DNA from: Vitrella brassicaformis | Lineage: Eukaryota > Sar > Vitrellaceae | DNA: 64,000 nucleotides | NCBI GenBank assembly: GCA_001179505.1 | Contig: CDMY01000688.1 | Span: 62,001-126,000 of the forward strand | Direction of reading: 5' to 3' | In this document: positions 10,471 through 21,455 of the stretch, one piece after another | How the letters are laid out: every line of letters begins with the position of its first letter | Position numbering within the stretch: the first letter of the stretch is position 1 | Translations under genes and position numbers: made by a program | The notes under the pieces: generated by a model | The model's database searches: none | What the model saw: the letters and a program-made list of their open reading frames with translations, nothing else | Told to the model about the DNA's origin: nothing

Positions 10471-12558
10471 CTACAATGTGGCCAAGAAAATGTCCACTCC
10501 ACAAGCATCGAAATCACTCTCCCCGCCCAACACTGCATAACCATCGCTATTCCATTGACCCATGTAACCGACAGGTACAATCTTTTCATCGGTCTGCTGA
10601 TGGCAGCAGAGAATATTGTCAACTGGGCGGGCACCGTTGCAGCCCAAGTACAGCGACCCACCCACATTCACATTCGCACCCACCCCATCCGGCTCCACAT
10701 ACTGCGCACACGGAATGCTCTTCGGCTCGGAAAAGTGGCCGAGAACTGAGAAAATCCGCACAGAATTGCTGCGTGTGGTCGGCTGGTCGGGCTGAAGGCC
10801 GCCATTGATGTATGCGCCGAAAATGGATCGTGGTGTGTAGATGATGATGAGCAGGCCCTCGGTATTGCCAACACCCCTGCGCATTTCGGTGACCGATTTG
10901 TCGTGCTCCCTCGACCTGTGAGGCAAGGGCATACATGGATGCACACGATGGCGGACGTGTGGCCACTTACGAGTAGAGCAATCCTAGTTGGAAATTGTTC
11001 GTGTGCAGAAGGTTATTATCTGACAATACAATCTGCACGACACCACCCACACCACGAGAGGGGAGATGCTCATATGTGGTGCTGCTCTCTCGTGCGCCTC
11101 TCGCGAGTACCTTAAGCCATCCCTCTAAGTGAGGCGACTTGTCCAGGTCGACAATAGTGACCCCTTCCATTCTTCTATAATCATTGCTGCACACACACAC
11201 ACACACACACGGACATAGCACACACAGAGATGGCACATAGGGTACGTGTGTTTGCGAACCTCATATTGGGCCAGAATCCTGCCATAATGACCCGCAGGCA
11301 ATGCTGGACGGGACGGGTCAGCTCCAAAGAGCCCGTTGTAATCTTGAGGACGGCCTCCCCGCAATCCCCGTCACCATTAAGCCTAGTGGATACGCAGCAG
11401 TCAGAACACACACAAGCATACAACGGGTCTCTCTCTCTCTGTGTGTGCGTCTGTGTGTGTGTGTGTGTGCGCGCGCGCGCGCTTACACAACTGCGGTATC
11501 GTTAACAAATGCACTGAATCTTCCTCTTTGCATCTCATTGTCATAGTCTGAAACCGAAGCAGAAGACGCACCCATTGCAGGTGCTGCCATGTTGTCATAT
11601 TGTGTGTGTCTGGCGGTGTACCGACGGCAATCGTCGCTAGTTTTAATACTATGCCGCAGTCCACCCCCTTCTGGTCGCCATTGATTTTGTAGTCGTAGTA
11701 CCTCCCTCTCACATTGGGCTGACTGTCGAAATACTCGTGGAGCTCGGCTGTCCGCTGTGACAGGGAGGGAGGGAGAGGGAGGGGGGGCGTGAGAGAGGGC
11801 ACAGCTCTTTGCGTCTGCATGCGTGGGTGTGTGCTGTGTGCTCACCTTGTCCCACGGACGGGCCCTTCCGTGGAATATTTCAATGATTATCTGGTGTTGA
11901 GGGATTCGTAGTATATCAGTTGCAATATATTTGCTCCATGCCACAATGAGGTGCCCCTCTGGGTGCGGACCGAAGAGCTCTTTGAAGGATTTCTGAACAC
12001 CCACATGCACACCAAGATCTGCCCTGTTTGTCGCGCTCTGTCTGTCTGTCTGTCTGTCTGTCGGTGTCTTTCTGACCGCCAAGTTCGCCACGTCGTTGAG
12101 AAAGGGCACAGGGGGAGGGGGGGTGGGCACCAGTATGTGAAATAAGGCCTCCAGGGGTCTCGGATCTGGGGTCTTGGAGCAAAGCGGATGTTCTTCGGAC
12201 CCCTACAGGTGTCAAAATAGGGGTCCCGCCTCTCTCCGTGGCGCCAATCCTGGGGTCTCAGTTTTCTCGTTTGTCGGGCGTTTTGGCCACTGCAGAGGGT
12301 AATTGGAGGTCAGGCGATGATAGCTGGTGCTTATCCAAGCTGCTCTTGACCGCCCCGAGCGCCCAGGAGCCTCCAGACGGGTGAGGATAGCCAGGGAATC
12401 CGCTTCCAGCTCGCAAAGCTCGCAACGCAGGGGTCCTGAGCGGCCAACACTACGATTTAGCAGGGGTCTCGCCGACGTCCTCGGCTGACAACAGGGGTCT
12501 TTTTGGGGGTCTTTTTTAGGGGTCTATTTCACACATTGGTGGGCACAGCCTCACCCAT
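10471..12558 (-). CDS. TLDc-domain protein, exon 1 interrupted by a MITE
   Basis: A TLDc-like protein; in other eukaryotes TLDc proteins bind V-ATPase or act in oxidative-stress responses. Exons: exon 1 in two pieces (12558-12539 and 12122-12077), 11992-11846, 11754-11622, 11583-11487, 11382-11260, 11186-11111, 11032-10971 and 10915-10471. Skipping the insert, the frame runs unbroken from MGEAVPTPPPP to the stop, 382 residues. The TLDc core covers the last two exons: FQLGLLYSSREHDKSV, TEGLLIIIYTPRSIFGAYIN, GGSLYLGCNGA and ACGVDIFLATL. The N-terminal region (HLIVAWSKYIATDIL, GVDCGIVLKLAT) is unassigned. One intron is only about 38 bp (11621-11584) and could instead be a frameshift. With the MITE present the first exon is broken, so expression may need splicing around it or a downstream ATG. 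Confidence 0.65.
12131..12538. mobile_element. hAT-like non-autonomous element (MITE), 408 bp
   Basis: The ends are imperfect inverted repeats: left CAGTATGTGAAATA, right (reverse complement) CAATGTGTGAAATA. Both sides are flanked by the same 8 bases, GTGGGCAC (12123-12130 and 12539-12546), the target-site duplication length of hAT transposons. The interior has no ORF of note and carries many GGGGTCT/GGGGTCC units in one orientation. It sits in coding exon 1 of the TLDc gene, and removing it with one 8-bp copy restores the frame. It must be mobilised by a transposase from elsewhere. Confidence 0.85.
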
Positions 12559-12714
12559 GTTGGCCCGCCCTTCTGCGTTTCACCGAAACCCCAACACGCC
12601 ACGGGCATGCGCACACACTTTGTGCACGACACACAGACACCACACGGACACACACCTCACTAACGACGCGTTCCTTTTATCGCATGAGGTCCTGTTCCAT
12701 CAGAATTCATCTGC

Positions 12715-12862
12715 ATGTTCCTTTGTTAATTTCGTTTGATTTCGTGTGAGAGACACCATCTTTTCTTTTGTATAACTAAGTGAGAGGCACTGAGGAACAC
12801 ACATGGGTGGGTATGTTCCAACTTGCGTCCACATCCATGAGAGGCCATTCATTTCATCATCC
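12715..12862 (+). repeat. Dispersed repeat, copy 2
   Basis: Counterpart of 9571-9745, same orientation; the two copies flank the TLDc gene. Followed by a CACACACCG repeat (about 12868-12905). Confidence 0.6.
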
Positions 12863-13430
12863 GCGCACACACCGCACACACCGCACACACCGCACACACA
12901 CACAGACACACACGGCAGACGCGGCAGGCCATGCCAGCACACGGGCGCACACGCATGGCCATGCGTACATTGACAAAACCCCAGCCACGGCCGCATACAT
13001 GCGAATTCCCCTTAGAACATTTAATGAATGCTCCAAGGGAAGCGCAGGCGCCAAAAGGTCCCACTTGCATCCCATCCATCTCCCCGATCACAACATGCAG
13101 TACAGACGCAACACAGACAGACAGACGGAGGAGGAGGAGGAGGAGGAGGAAAAAAACCGACAAGACAGCAAAACGTCGTTGTCCCTCCGCCTGTCTGTCT
13201 GCCTGTCTGTTAATTGGCACGCGAGCTGGCCAGACATACGGCACACACCCATCCCCCAACAAAACAATGGTGTCGCACGGTACAGTGCAGCTCACATAAA
13301 ACATGGATGGCACCAACACAGATAAATATGCATGTCGACAGCCAGCTGAAAAAGAGAGGCTGGGCTGCAGTCTCCAGCCAGCCACAGAGTGACCTAAATT
13401 GCACCCACCCGCCCCAGTTGACCCACTGAA
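12863..13430. other. Intergenic, microsatellites
   Basis: CA-rich repeats, a (GGA)n tract at 13128-13149 and CTGT repeats near 13188-13210. No gene seen. Confidence 0.55.
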
Positions 13431-15306
13431 TTAAACCCTCTCCTCCCCCCTCGCACAACCACCACAGCCACCGGACGCCTCTCTCAGTGCAGGTGCGGCA
13501 ATGTCGTCGAGCTGCTCTGCACCACCGCACGACGTCTTCACCCACACAAGAAGGAACGTCGCTGACCCGACCGCCCCCAGCACTGCCAGCAGGCCAAATG
13601 CGACAGGATAACTGAGCTTGTCGGCGATGAGGCCGGCCACCGGCCCGCAAACAAGCCCGGCCACACCGATGATCATGTGAAGGAAGCCAAGGGCGACTGG
13701 CAGGCGCTTTGTGCCGAACAGCTGGGCGACAACGCAGGGAGTCAGACAGAAGCGGGCGCCCGAAGCGATGCCGAACACACAGGCGAAGAGGACCAGCTGC
13801 CAGAGGCCGCGGGCGACGGTGAGAAGGGCCACGTCGACGGCCATCACGACTGTGCAGCAGAAGAAAGTGCCGATCCGGCCGACCAGGTCAGCAACCTTGC
13901 CCAGAATGATCCGGCTGGCGGTCGATGACGCTCCGAATGCCGTTACCGTTAGCGCGGCTAGGTCAGACGAGAGGCCGTTCTCTGTGCCCCTGAACACATG
14001 AATGGAAAGAGCGCACACAATGTCGGCAAGAAGTAAATGACGGGTTGATGTATGTATGTGTGTGTGTGTGTGTGTGTGCGTGTGGGCTGACCAGTTGGGC
14101 CAGTGGGGAAGGGTCCCGAGGTACGCGCACGCCCAACAGAAATGGGCGACGGCCAGCAACATGAGCCGAGAGTCGCGGAAGAGCGACCAATCGAAGACAG
14201 ACAGGGCCATCCGACACGCCGGTTCCCGCTCTTTCGGCGTCGCAGCTGTTGTGCGTTGGCCATGGCTTCCTGTCGACCCTTTACTGCCATCGTCCTCAGA
14301 GGCCACACCCACCACCAGGTGGTCATTCGTCTGCTCGTGCCGTGCGTCGCCTCCTTGTAACTGAGAGGACACCGGTCGATCATCGCCTCCTGGACGGCAG
14401 GGCTCTTTGGTTCGGCTCTCTTGCGACGGCCGCTCGAAGAAGACAGAGGCGAAGAGAATCATGCCAGAACAGAGCGCCGCTTGCACCCTAAATGTATTCC
14501 GCCACCCCAGGGTCACGAGGAGGGCATCGAAGACAGGGGCTAGGGAGAGAGTGCCAATGCCACTCCCTGACACCGCCAGACCTGGAAATGGGTGCGGACA
14601 GCCACACAAGGGACAAGTGTACGTGCGCTTCCTCGCGTGCGCGGTTTGGACTCACCGGTGGCAAAGGCTCGGTTCTTGTCAAAGTGGAGGGCCAATATGG
14701 TGATGGCCGACATGAATGACAGGCCAAAGCCGAGGCCACCAATGACGCCATACGTCAGAGAGAGCTGCCATAGGTCAGTCATGAAGGAGCTGGAAACCAG
14801 CCCAACGAGCACAATCACTGCCCCAGCCTGAGCCATCCTGCATGCGCCATCGCACCACATCAGACACAGAAATCGTCTGTGCCTCACTGGTCGGAATGGA
14901 CGGGTTCTCCTTAATTACCTACCTTCTTTGGCCGTATTTTCGAACCAATGCGCCATTAATGAAGCCAAAGAGCATCATGCACGACCCGGCTGAGAACACG
15001 ACGCTCGTGAGGGCCCTGCTCGTGCCGAAATGGGCCAGCAGGTGAGGAAAGAACACACCCTGGAGGGAACACACAACAAACAAAGGGGCTGTCCAGGCTG
15101 GCTGGCGTCGACAAGAATTGGAGCGTGTTGTGTTTGTGCCTCACGAAGGTGTTGCGTGTTCCCTGCGCACCATAGGCAGGTAGAAAAGGCAAACGAGTGA
15201 GGGATGCTTCCCGTTTTCACTCCCACGGCCAGCTTACGAATGTGCTGAAGTGTACGAGCCAGGAGGCGACCACCACCATCGTTGCGAGGCTCCTGTCTTT
15301 GGCCAT
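13431..15306 (-). CDS. Major facilitator transporter, monocarboxylate-transporter-like
   Basis: Twelve-TM MFS carrier of the SLC16/MCT or OFA type, which moves small organic anions such as monocarboxylates with protons; substrate not deducible. Exons 15306-15238, 15162-15145 (an 18-bp microexon), 15059-14923, 14837-14656, 14581-14092 and 13989-13431 join in phase, 484 residues. Typical features: an N-terminal GTRNTFGVFFPHLLAHFGTS segment, the TM2-3 loop ALVRKYGQR, a Gly-rich TM4 (YGVIGGLGFGLSFMSAIT), HFDKNRAFATGLAVSGSGIG as in MCTs, and a charged central loop of about 90 residues between the two six-helix halves. The second half has ILGKVADLVGRIG and ALGFLHMIIGVAGLVCGPVA. It follows the F-box-like gene on the same strand. 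Confidence 0.85.
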
Positions 15307-15525
15307 TGTTGCGGAACGGGAACGCCGTTTTCCACTAGCTAGCTCGTCTCGTCAGTCACAGCAGCAGCGGTTTCATGGAGCACCCTAAGATCTGGCTCAA
15401 CAAAAGAGGGAATGCTGCGATTTTGCCCTCATTCAATAAGTGAAGGATAGGGGAAAGCACGACAGATTGAAATGTACTGTCCCTCCAACCCATTCTGGAG
15501 TACGCAATTCGCACAAACACACACA
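15307..15525. promoter_or_regulatory. Short tandem intergenic spacer
   Basis: 219 bp between the zinc-finger gene stop and the MFS start. Read on the minus strand it carries TGAAACCGCTGCTG near 15363-15376, about 60 bases upstream of the MFS ATG. Confidence 0.35.
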
Positions 15526-16150
15526 CTAACACAACAGCACCGCCCAAAAATGAATGGGTTTCTTGCATTGCGGGCATCCCTTGTCAAAGCTCATGGGGTC
15601 CTTCTTGCGCAGCCACCCCACCAGACACCCCTCGCAGTACTCGAACCGACACGACGGACACACCACCCGCACGCCATCCATCCGCAGTGCGGAAGGCCCG
15701 GCCCAAAAGGCTGCCGCCACAGCCAAATCGCAGCCTACGCATTCAGCACATCCTTGACCACACCACGCACGAGTGCCACTGTGCGTGGGTAAAGCGCTGC
15801 GCCCCTCCTGCCGCGAGCTGGGGGCTCCGTTGTGAAGACAAAGAAGCAGATGTTGCCGAATACCGTCATGTAGATAGCAAACTCGTCGATGGACTTGTCC
15901 CCAGACAGAATCACAACCGTCTCCTTTAATCCCTGAGGGTTCTCTTCACCGATGTCAGCCGCCTTGCGATAGCCCCGCCAGGTGCGGCCTGGCTGGGCGC
16001 CCACCTGAGCCGCCAGCTGCTGCTCGGCATGTATGGTCGCAAAGACTCCGCCACCCAGACGTCGGATGATGACGCGTCCGTCGTACCGGTCACGGGAAGC
16101 TGAGTGGACTATAAGGTCGGTGAACGATGAGAAGGCTCTGTTTCCACCTG

Positions 16151-16183
<33 letters not shown>

Positions 16184-17190
16184 CAGAGAGCAACGAGTTG
16201 AAGCACAGGGTAAGCATCGCCTTGATGTGGTGACTTACACTTGGTCGGTGGGTCGAATGCGTCAGAAGGCAACACACCGGGCGTGTGGTATGTCACCGGC
16301 TGTGAGCTCGACTCCAGGCAGTCTTGATTGTCAAAACGGCCGACCCGTAGGGTGGAACCTAATCGACGGCTGAAGAGTGAGTACTGCCGCACCGCTCCCG
16401 GCCGCGCGTCAAAGACGGCCCTGCTGCCTACCGCCTTCAAGTCATCCGCAGTGACGACAATGGGCAGTGAGGGCATCATGCCGCAGTTCTTCATGAAGTG
16501 GATGAGCGGCACGATGGGCTCCCAGCAGCCTCCCTCCTCGATGACGTACAGCAGCCGCATAACGTACTCGATTTGGCTCATCCGCTTGTCGATCCCGATT
16601 GCCAGCCGCAGGCCACCCCACGCGAGGCGAGCACCCCATACGAACACGTCCCAAGACCACATCATCAGCTTCGTCATCTTGTCTACATCTCGCCGTGCCC
16701 ACTCCGCCTTGCGCGCCGTGTTAATGAGCATATTAAGGATTCTGCTCCCAGAAAGAGCCACGACAAACAACGTAAGATACCACTCGGACGTGGCGAGCCA
16801 ATGATCCGCTAAGAAGATGGCAAGAATCTTTCGTATCAGCCACTGCGTCGGCAACAGAACGACAGCAAGCAGGATGGGGAAGCTGAACAAGACAATGATC
16901 ATCGCAGCGAGGCCGCCGAGAAGGCCGATGGCAGTTGAAAGGGCGCTGTAGGCGGCCTTGAGGAAGTCCTGGGCCGTCTTGTGTCGCTTGAGATAAGACA
17001 GCACGGGATTCAGTCCATTTGAGTGGATGGCGGCGTCGAGGCGGTCCGTGAGGAAGTCCTCATTGATGAGATGAAAGCCAACGCTCCTGGACGTGGCGCG
17101 GAGGGCGCCGCAGCTGTCGGCTTTGAGATACCTCAGCAAGTGGAGGGAAATATCGTCAGGAAGGCCAAGCAGATAGCTCCGGTCGCCCAT
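15526..17190 (-). CDS. F-box-like, transmembrane, RING-like zinc-finger protein (frameshifted)
   Basis: Exon 1 17190-16239, exon 2 from 16147. As sequenced, translation stops at 15735 after ...KDVLNA (454 residues). If the run GGGGG at 15820-15824 were one base longer, the frame continues to a stop at 15526 (524 residues) and adds a Cys-rich tail: WCGQGCAECVGC, VCPSCRFEYCEGCLVGWL, CPQCKKPIHF, which looks like a RING or IBR variant. The N-terminus resembles an F-box (LPDDISLHLLRYLKADSC). Two hydrophobic stretches follow (AAMIIVLFSFPILLAVVLLP; YLTLFVVALSGSRILNML). A membrane ubiquitin-ligase role is possible but inferred. The intron holds a (CAGG)n repeat. The upstream neighbour's stop is only 20 bp from this ATG. 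Confidence 0.55.
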
Positions 17191-17210
17191 TGCTCGACAG
17201 GAAACACCGA

Positions 17211-17812
17211 CTAAATCCACTTTCCATCTTTCTCTAAACCCGCCGGCCAGCCTGAGCGGGTGGTCCCGTCCTGTGTGCGCTGCCCCACTAAGGGCACGCG
17301 GAGACCGTCCTCTTTACCGTCGACCACACCCTGCGTCTCCTGTGCTCCTTCCGACCGGCCCTGGTCTTCAGAGGATGGAAGTCGAAACGCGGGATTCCAC
17401 GGGAAGAAGAAACGCAGCACACGCCCGCCAATGCTCCTGCACCAACATCACACTCTCTCTCAAACCGCCGAAGTAGACGACTCATGCGATTCCTCGTGCA
17501 GGACGCACCTGAGAAATCGGTCATGCTCTTCTTGTGCTGCCTTGTTGGCATCCTCGAGCTTCTTGGCGTGCGCCTACAGCATCGCCAGAAACAAGCACAA
17601 CAATTGACCCCACCCAGTGGAGGTGATGGACGAGATCGGAGAGAGAAGAATATTCGTCCACATACAGCGAGCCCTTTGCATTGCGCGTCGATCTGTCTCG
17701 AGATGTCCGCGACCTCGAACTGTGACCACGCTCTCGACCCCAACGGGTAAGGGTCTGAGTGAGCCACGCCGCACACAACAAGAGGCGGATACGTACGGCG
17801 GCCTGTGTCATA

Positions 17813-17843
<31 letters not shown>

Positions 17844-18163
17844 CGTCTGTGTCTGTGTCTGTGTCTGTGACTGTGAGAGAGCTTCCCTTACGGCCTCTTA
17901 CTTACTCTCTTTGCGATAGCACTCCCTCACCTCCTCCGGCTCCTGAAACAAACACATGAGACAATGCAGGCAGGCACCGCACCGTGCTGTGTGGGTGTTC
18001 CCTACCTCAGCGACATCCGCTCTCTGTCTTGCTGCAGCACGAGGAGGGTCATACTCACAAATCTGCCCTGCACACAAGGACGCACAACACCATTTCGCTG
18101 CCGACTCAATCCTCTTTCCTCCGTACCATTCGCATCTAGGCGAGGCCACCGAGCATTCCCCAT
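17211..18163 (-). CDS. Small unknown protein, possibly N-myristoylated
   Basis: Not recognised. Exons 18163-18127, 18067-18006, 17942-17906, 17754-17666, 17573-17509 and 17436-17211 join in phase, 171 residues. It begins MGNARWPRLDAN; Gly2 could be myristoylated. The middle is an amphipathic helix rich in charged residues (QFEVADISRQIDAQCKGLA, AHAKKLEDANKAAQEEHDRF). The tail is RVLRFFFPWNPAFRLP followed by a charged disordered end (KDGKWI). Between exons 3 and 4 a 6-bp microexon or an extended exon would also keep the phase, so alternative splicing is possible. It is divergent from CSN1 and ends 20 bp before the next gene. TGAAACCGCTGCTG lies about 15 bases upstream of the ATG. Confidence 0.5.
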
Positions 18164-18374
18164 TCTTTCTTCCGGCAGCAGCGGTTTCAGGAAGCACCCT
18201 AGGCGGCCTATCGGATCGGCCAACTTTGAAGTCCTATCGCACGCCCCATCCCCTCTGCGGCGCATCCCAACTCATCAGTCAGTGCGTCCGTCATGATTCA
18301 CACAGGTCGGCATCCGCACACACACTCACACTGACACTCACCCATCATATATGTGTATCTGAGCGTCGAAGTGG

Positions 18375-21005
18375 ATGCGTGGGCGTGCAGATCTGGAGAC
18401 CTACATCGCCAGCTATGGCGACCACGGCAAGCTGCACCGACTGCAATTCATCGCCCACCGCGGCTCTCCCCGCATCAAGAGCGAGGCGCTGCACCACCTC
18501 CTCACCGTCGCCAAGCGCCTCGACAACGTCAAGATGTACCAGGAGGCGCACAGCGCACTCAAGGGGCTGCTCGACGAGAACGTGGACCCGATGCTGGGCA
18601 GCCTGCCGCACATGGAAACCGACTGGGTGAATGCCACCACCCGCAACAATGCACAGCAGCAGCAGGTCTTCGAACAGGTGGGGCGAGCAGGAGGATGCCA
18701 CGGTGGCTGGTGGGTGTGGGTGAGCAGGATGGGGGAGTGATCTGCCTTGTGTGGTGTGGTGTGTGGTTTGGTGCGCAGGACCTTCATCAGGCGAAAGTGA
18801 CGCAGATCAAGGACAGCATCCGGGTGGGTAGTGGGCATGACACACACACACATCACACATCACACATCACACATCACACATCACACATCACACACATCAC
18901 TCATCCATCGCACGCACACACACACTGTCTGGCTGACCGATCGCCCTCGTTTACGGCTGTCTGGCTGTCTGGCGCCCGATACGCAAACAAGAGGGCGAAG
19001 ACCACACTTGCACTCACAGACAGAGAGAGGGAGATGTCCATACGCCCAGTCTCACTCACATGACATGTGGATGCAACATGCTCGTCACACGACCACACAC
19101 GCGATGAATGACTCCCACGTCGTCTGCACGCGCGTGTGTGTGTGGTCAGCTGGCGTTGATGGCCTCGGCGACCTTCTACTTCCGCCGTGGCAACTATGAG
19201 GTGGGTCGGTGGGTGGGGAGAGGGGGGGAGGGGAGGAGGAGAGGGAGTGTCGCCATGTAATGTGTGTGTGGTTTGTGTGTGTTTAGGAGGCGCTGAAGCA
19301 TTACTCCAAGAGTCGCGAGTACACTGTCGAGGCGCCCAACGTGCTAGAGGTAGATACCACATCCGCCGCAGTGAGATGGACAACGATCGTTGTGTGTCGT
19401 GTCATGCAGATGTGTTTTGCGTCCATCGAGACGGTGGTGATGCTGAGCAGATACACAGACATCATATCCTACGCAGCCAAGGTACACACACACGCAGGGT
19501 AAGACGGTGTGCACATGTTGTGTGTGGCCAATCCATTGACAGGCTCAGCACACGCCGTACAAGACTCCGAAGGACAATGCGCGCGTGACGGCTGCACACG
19601 GACTCTACTACCTCAAGCTGCGCAAATACAAAGACGCTGGTACGTCTGCTGGTGCGTGCGTGGCACGCACACAAGAGCAGCCACCTCATAACCGGGCAAT
19701 GGTGTGTGTTTGTGCCTGTTTGCAGCTGAGTCGTTCCTCGGACTCAAGCCCAACGAGCTCGGCGAATCGTTCAAAAACGTGAGCACCCCACACCACAGCC
19801 ACTGCACCACCCTGCCGAGTGAAAGGGAGACCTGCACACATCCATCTGTTCGTTGGGTCTGCAATGGTATCTGTGTGTGCAGGTGTTGACTGTGCAAGAC
19901 GTCGCCCTGTATGGCTCGCTGTGCGCCCTGGCCTCCTACACACGGACGGAGCTCAACGAGAAGGTCCGCTCGTCGATCGCAAGATGCATACGAGGCGATC
20001 CCGCGTATGTGGGTGATCTGTGTGTGTGTGCAGATCGGGGAGAAGTCTGTGTTCCGCGAGACGCTCGACTTCGTCCCCATCATCCGGTGAGTCGATACCA
20101 CCACGCGCCTCACACCAACACACACTGGCTGGGCGCCTCATGGTGTGTGTGTGTGCGTGTGTGCGCGTCATTCGTTCAGAGATCTGACGTTGGATTTCTG
20201 TCAGTGTCACTACAAGAGATGCCTCGAAGCGCTCTACAAGATCAAGGTCCGTCGGTGCTGGTGGGTGGGCGGCATGTAGCAAGCAACACATGAGTCCGTG
20301 TGGTGTGGTGTGTTGTGTGTTGTGTGTTGATGCAGCCGAGTGCCGATTTGGATGTCTATTTGTCTGCTCACTGGACGGAGCTCATTCGCAACATCCGAGA
20401 CAAAGCCATCGTGCAGGTACCAAGGAGAGGTAGCAAGGAGGAACCTGTGGGTGGATTCACCGTGTGTGTCCATCTGTCAGTATTTCTCGCCATTTCTGTC
20501 GGTGTCGCTGGCTAACCTCGCGGCCGAACTCAACACTGATGTAGAAGGTCAGGCAGGCCATTGGCAGAGAGACGTGGGTATCGTCATGCATGGCTCCTTT
20601 CTATGCGCCCGTGCGTGTGGTTTGTAGGCATCGAGACAGAGGCGGCCAACCTGATCGCAGAGAAGAAGATCTCAGCCAAAATCGACTCACACAAGAAGGT
20701 ATCCCTCCCTCTCTCCACCCACCCACCCACCCACCCACACGGACAGATCCCATTCCACACCTCACCGCCCTCTCTCTCCCTCTGTCTGTCTGTCTGTCTG
20801 TGTGCAGGTGTTGCTGCAGCGTGACACGGACCTGCGCCGGTCGACTTACAAAGACGCCATGCGGCTGGGGCAGGAGTTCTTCGAGTCCACTCAGCAGCTG
20901 CTGCTCAGGCAAGGACTCACTTTCTGTCGGTGCCATGCGTGTAGGAGCCATGGGTGGATCGATTGACGGGGGCCTGGCCCTTCTCTCTCTCTCTCGTCTC
21001 TCTCT

Positions 21006-21037
<32 letters not shown>

Positions 21038-21094
21038 GTCTGCAGAATGAATCTGGTCAAGTACGACATGGCCGTCAAGCCCTCGCGCAAGTGA
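18375..21094 (+). CDS. CSN1: COP9 signalosome complex subunit 1
   Basis: CSN1/GPS1, a PCI-domain subunit of the complex that removes NEDD8 from cullins. Fifteen exons: 18375-18677, 18779-18823, 19150-19200, 19287-19349, 19410-19481, 19543-19639, 19726-19778, 19883-19963, 20034-20086, 20180-20246, 20336-20416, 20481-20547, 20628-20698, 20808-20908 and 21046-21094, 417 residues. Hallmarks: LHRLQFIAHRGSPRIKSEAL, FYFRRGNYEEALKHYSKSRE, the PCI core (DLDVYLSAHWTELIRNIRDK, IVQYFSPFLSVSLANLAAEL) and IDSHKKVLLQRDTDLRRSTY near the C-terminus. The start could also be an upstream exon (ATGATTCACACAG at 18291) spliced to 18391. The N-terminus is shorter than in animals. The last intron (20909-21045) has a GC donor. 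Confidence 0.92.
18841..18902. repeat. (CACACAT)n microsatellite in CSN1 intron
   Basis: Tandem CACACAT-type units inside the intron between 18823 and 19150. Confidence 0.8.
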
Positions 21095-21455
21095 ATCAAC
21101 GACGACCATGGACTGGATGGACACGTGTTAGCGTGCTACAGCGAAAGAGGGCGAAAGAAACGACGGCGGACGGCGGATGGCTGGATGCCATCATGTGTGT
21201 ATTTGTAGCTCTCTCGGTCTGCATGGCCATGCAGGTGTCGTTGATGGAGTGCGCGTGTGTGTCTCTCAACTGACAGCGATGCCATCCATACCACGGCTTT
21301 CGCATCCACACCATAAACACACAGCGCGAACAAACGACAAACCGTAATGCTTGCAGCCCATCGATAGTAGAGCAATCGATGAAGAAGCAAGCAGAGGCTA
21401 AACGACAGACAGCTCAGGCTTCACTACGGCGCACGGCTGGCTGCTCGTTTGGCCA
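21095..21455. other. Convergent intergenic region
   Basis: Lies between the CSN1 stop and the RNase III stop. No coding exon or RNA gene seen. Confidence 0.5.

Noticed and set aside
11584-11621. 38-bp intron in the TLDc gene as a finding of ultra-short introns
   Set aside because: Both ends look like splice sites, but a nearby frameshift fits as well, and other introns here are 60 bp or more.
18841-18902. CRISPR-like array of CACACAT units
   Set aside because: Units are contiguous without unique spacers; it is a microsatellite in an intron of a eukaryotic gene.
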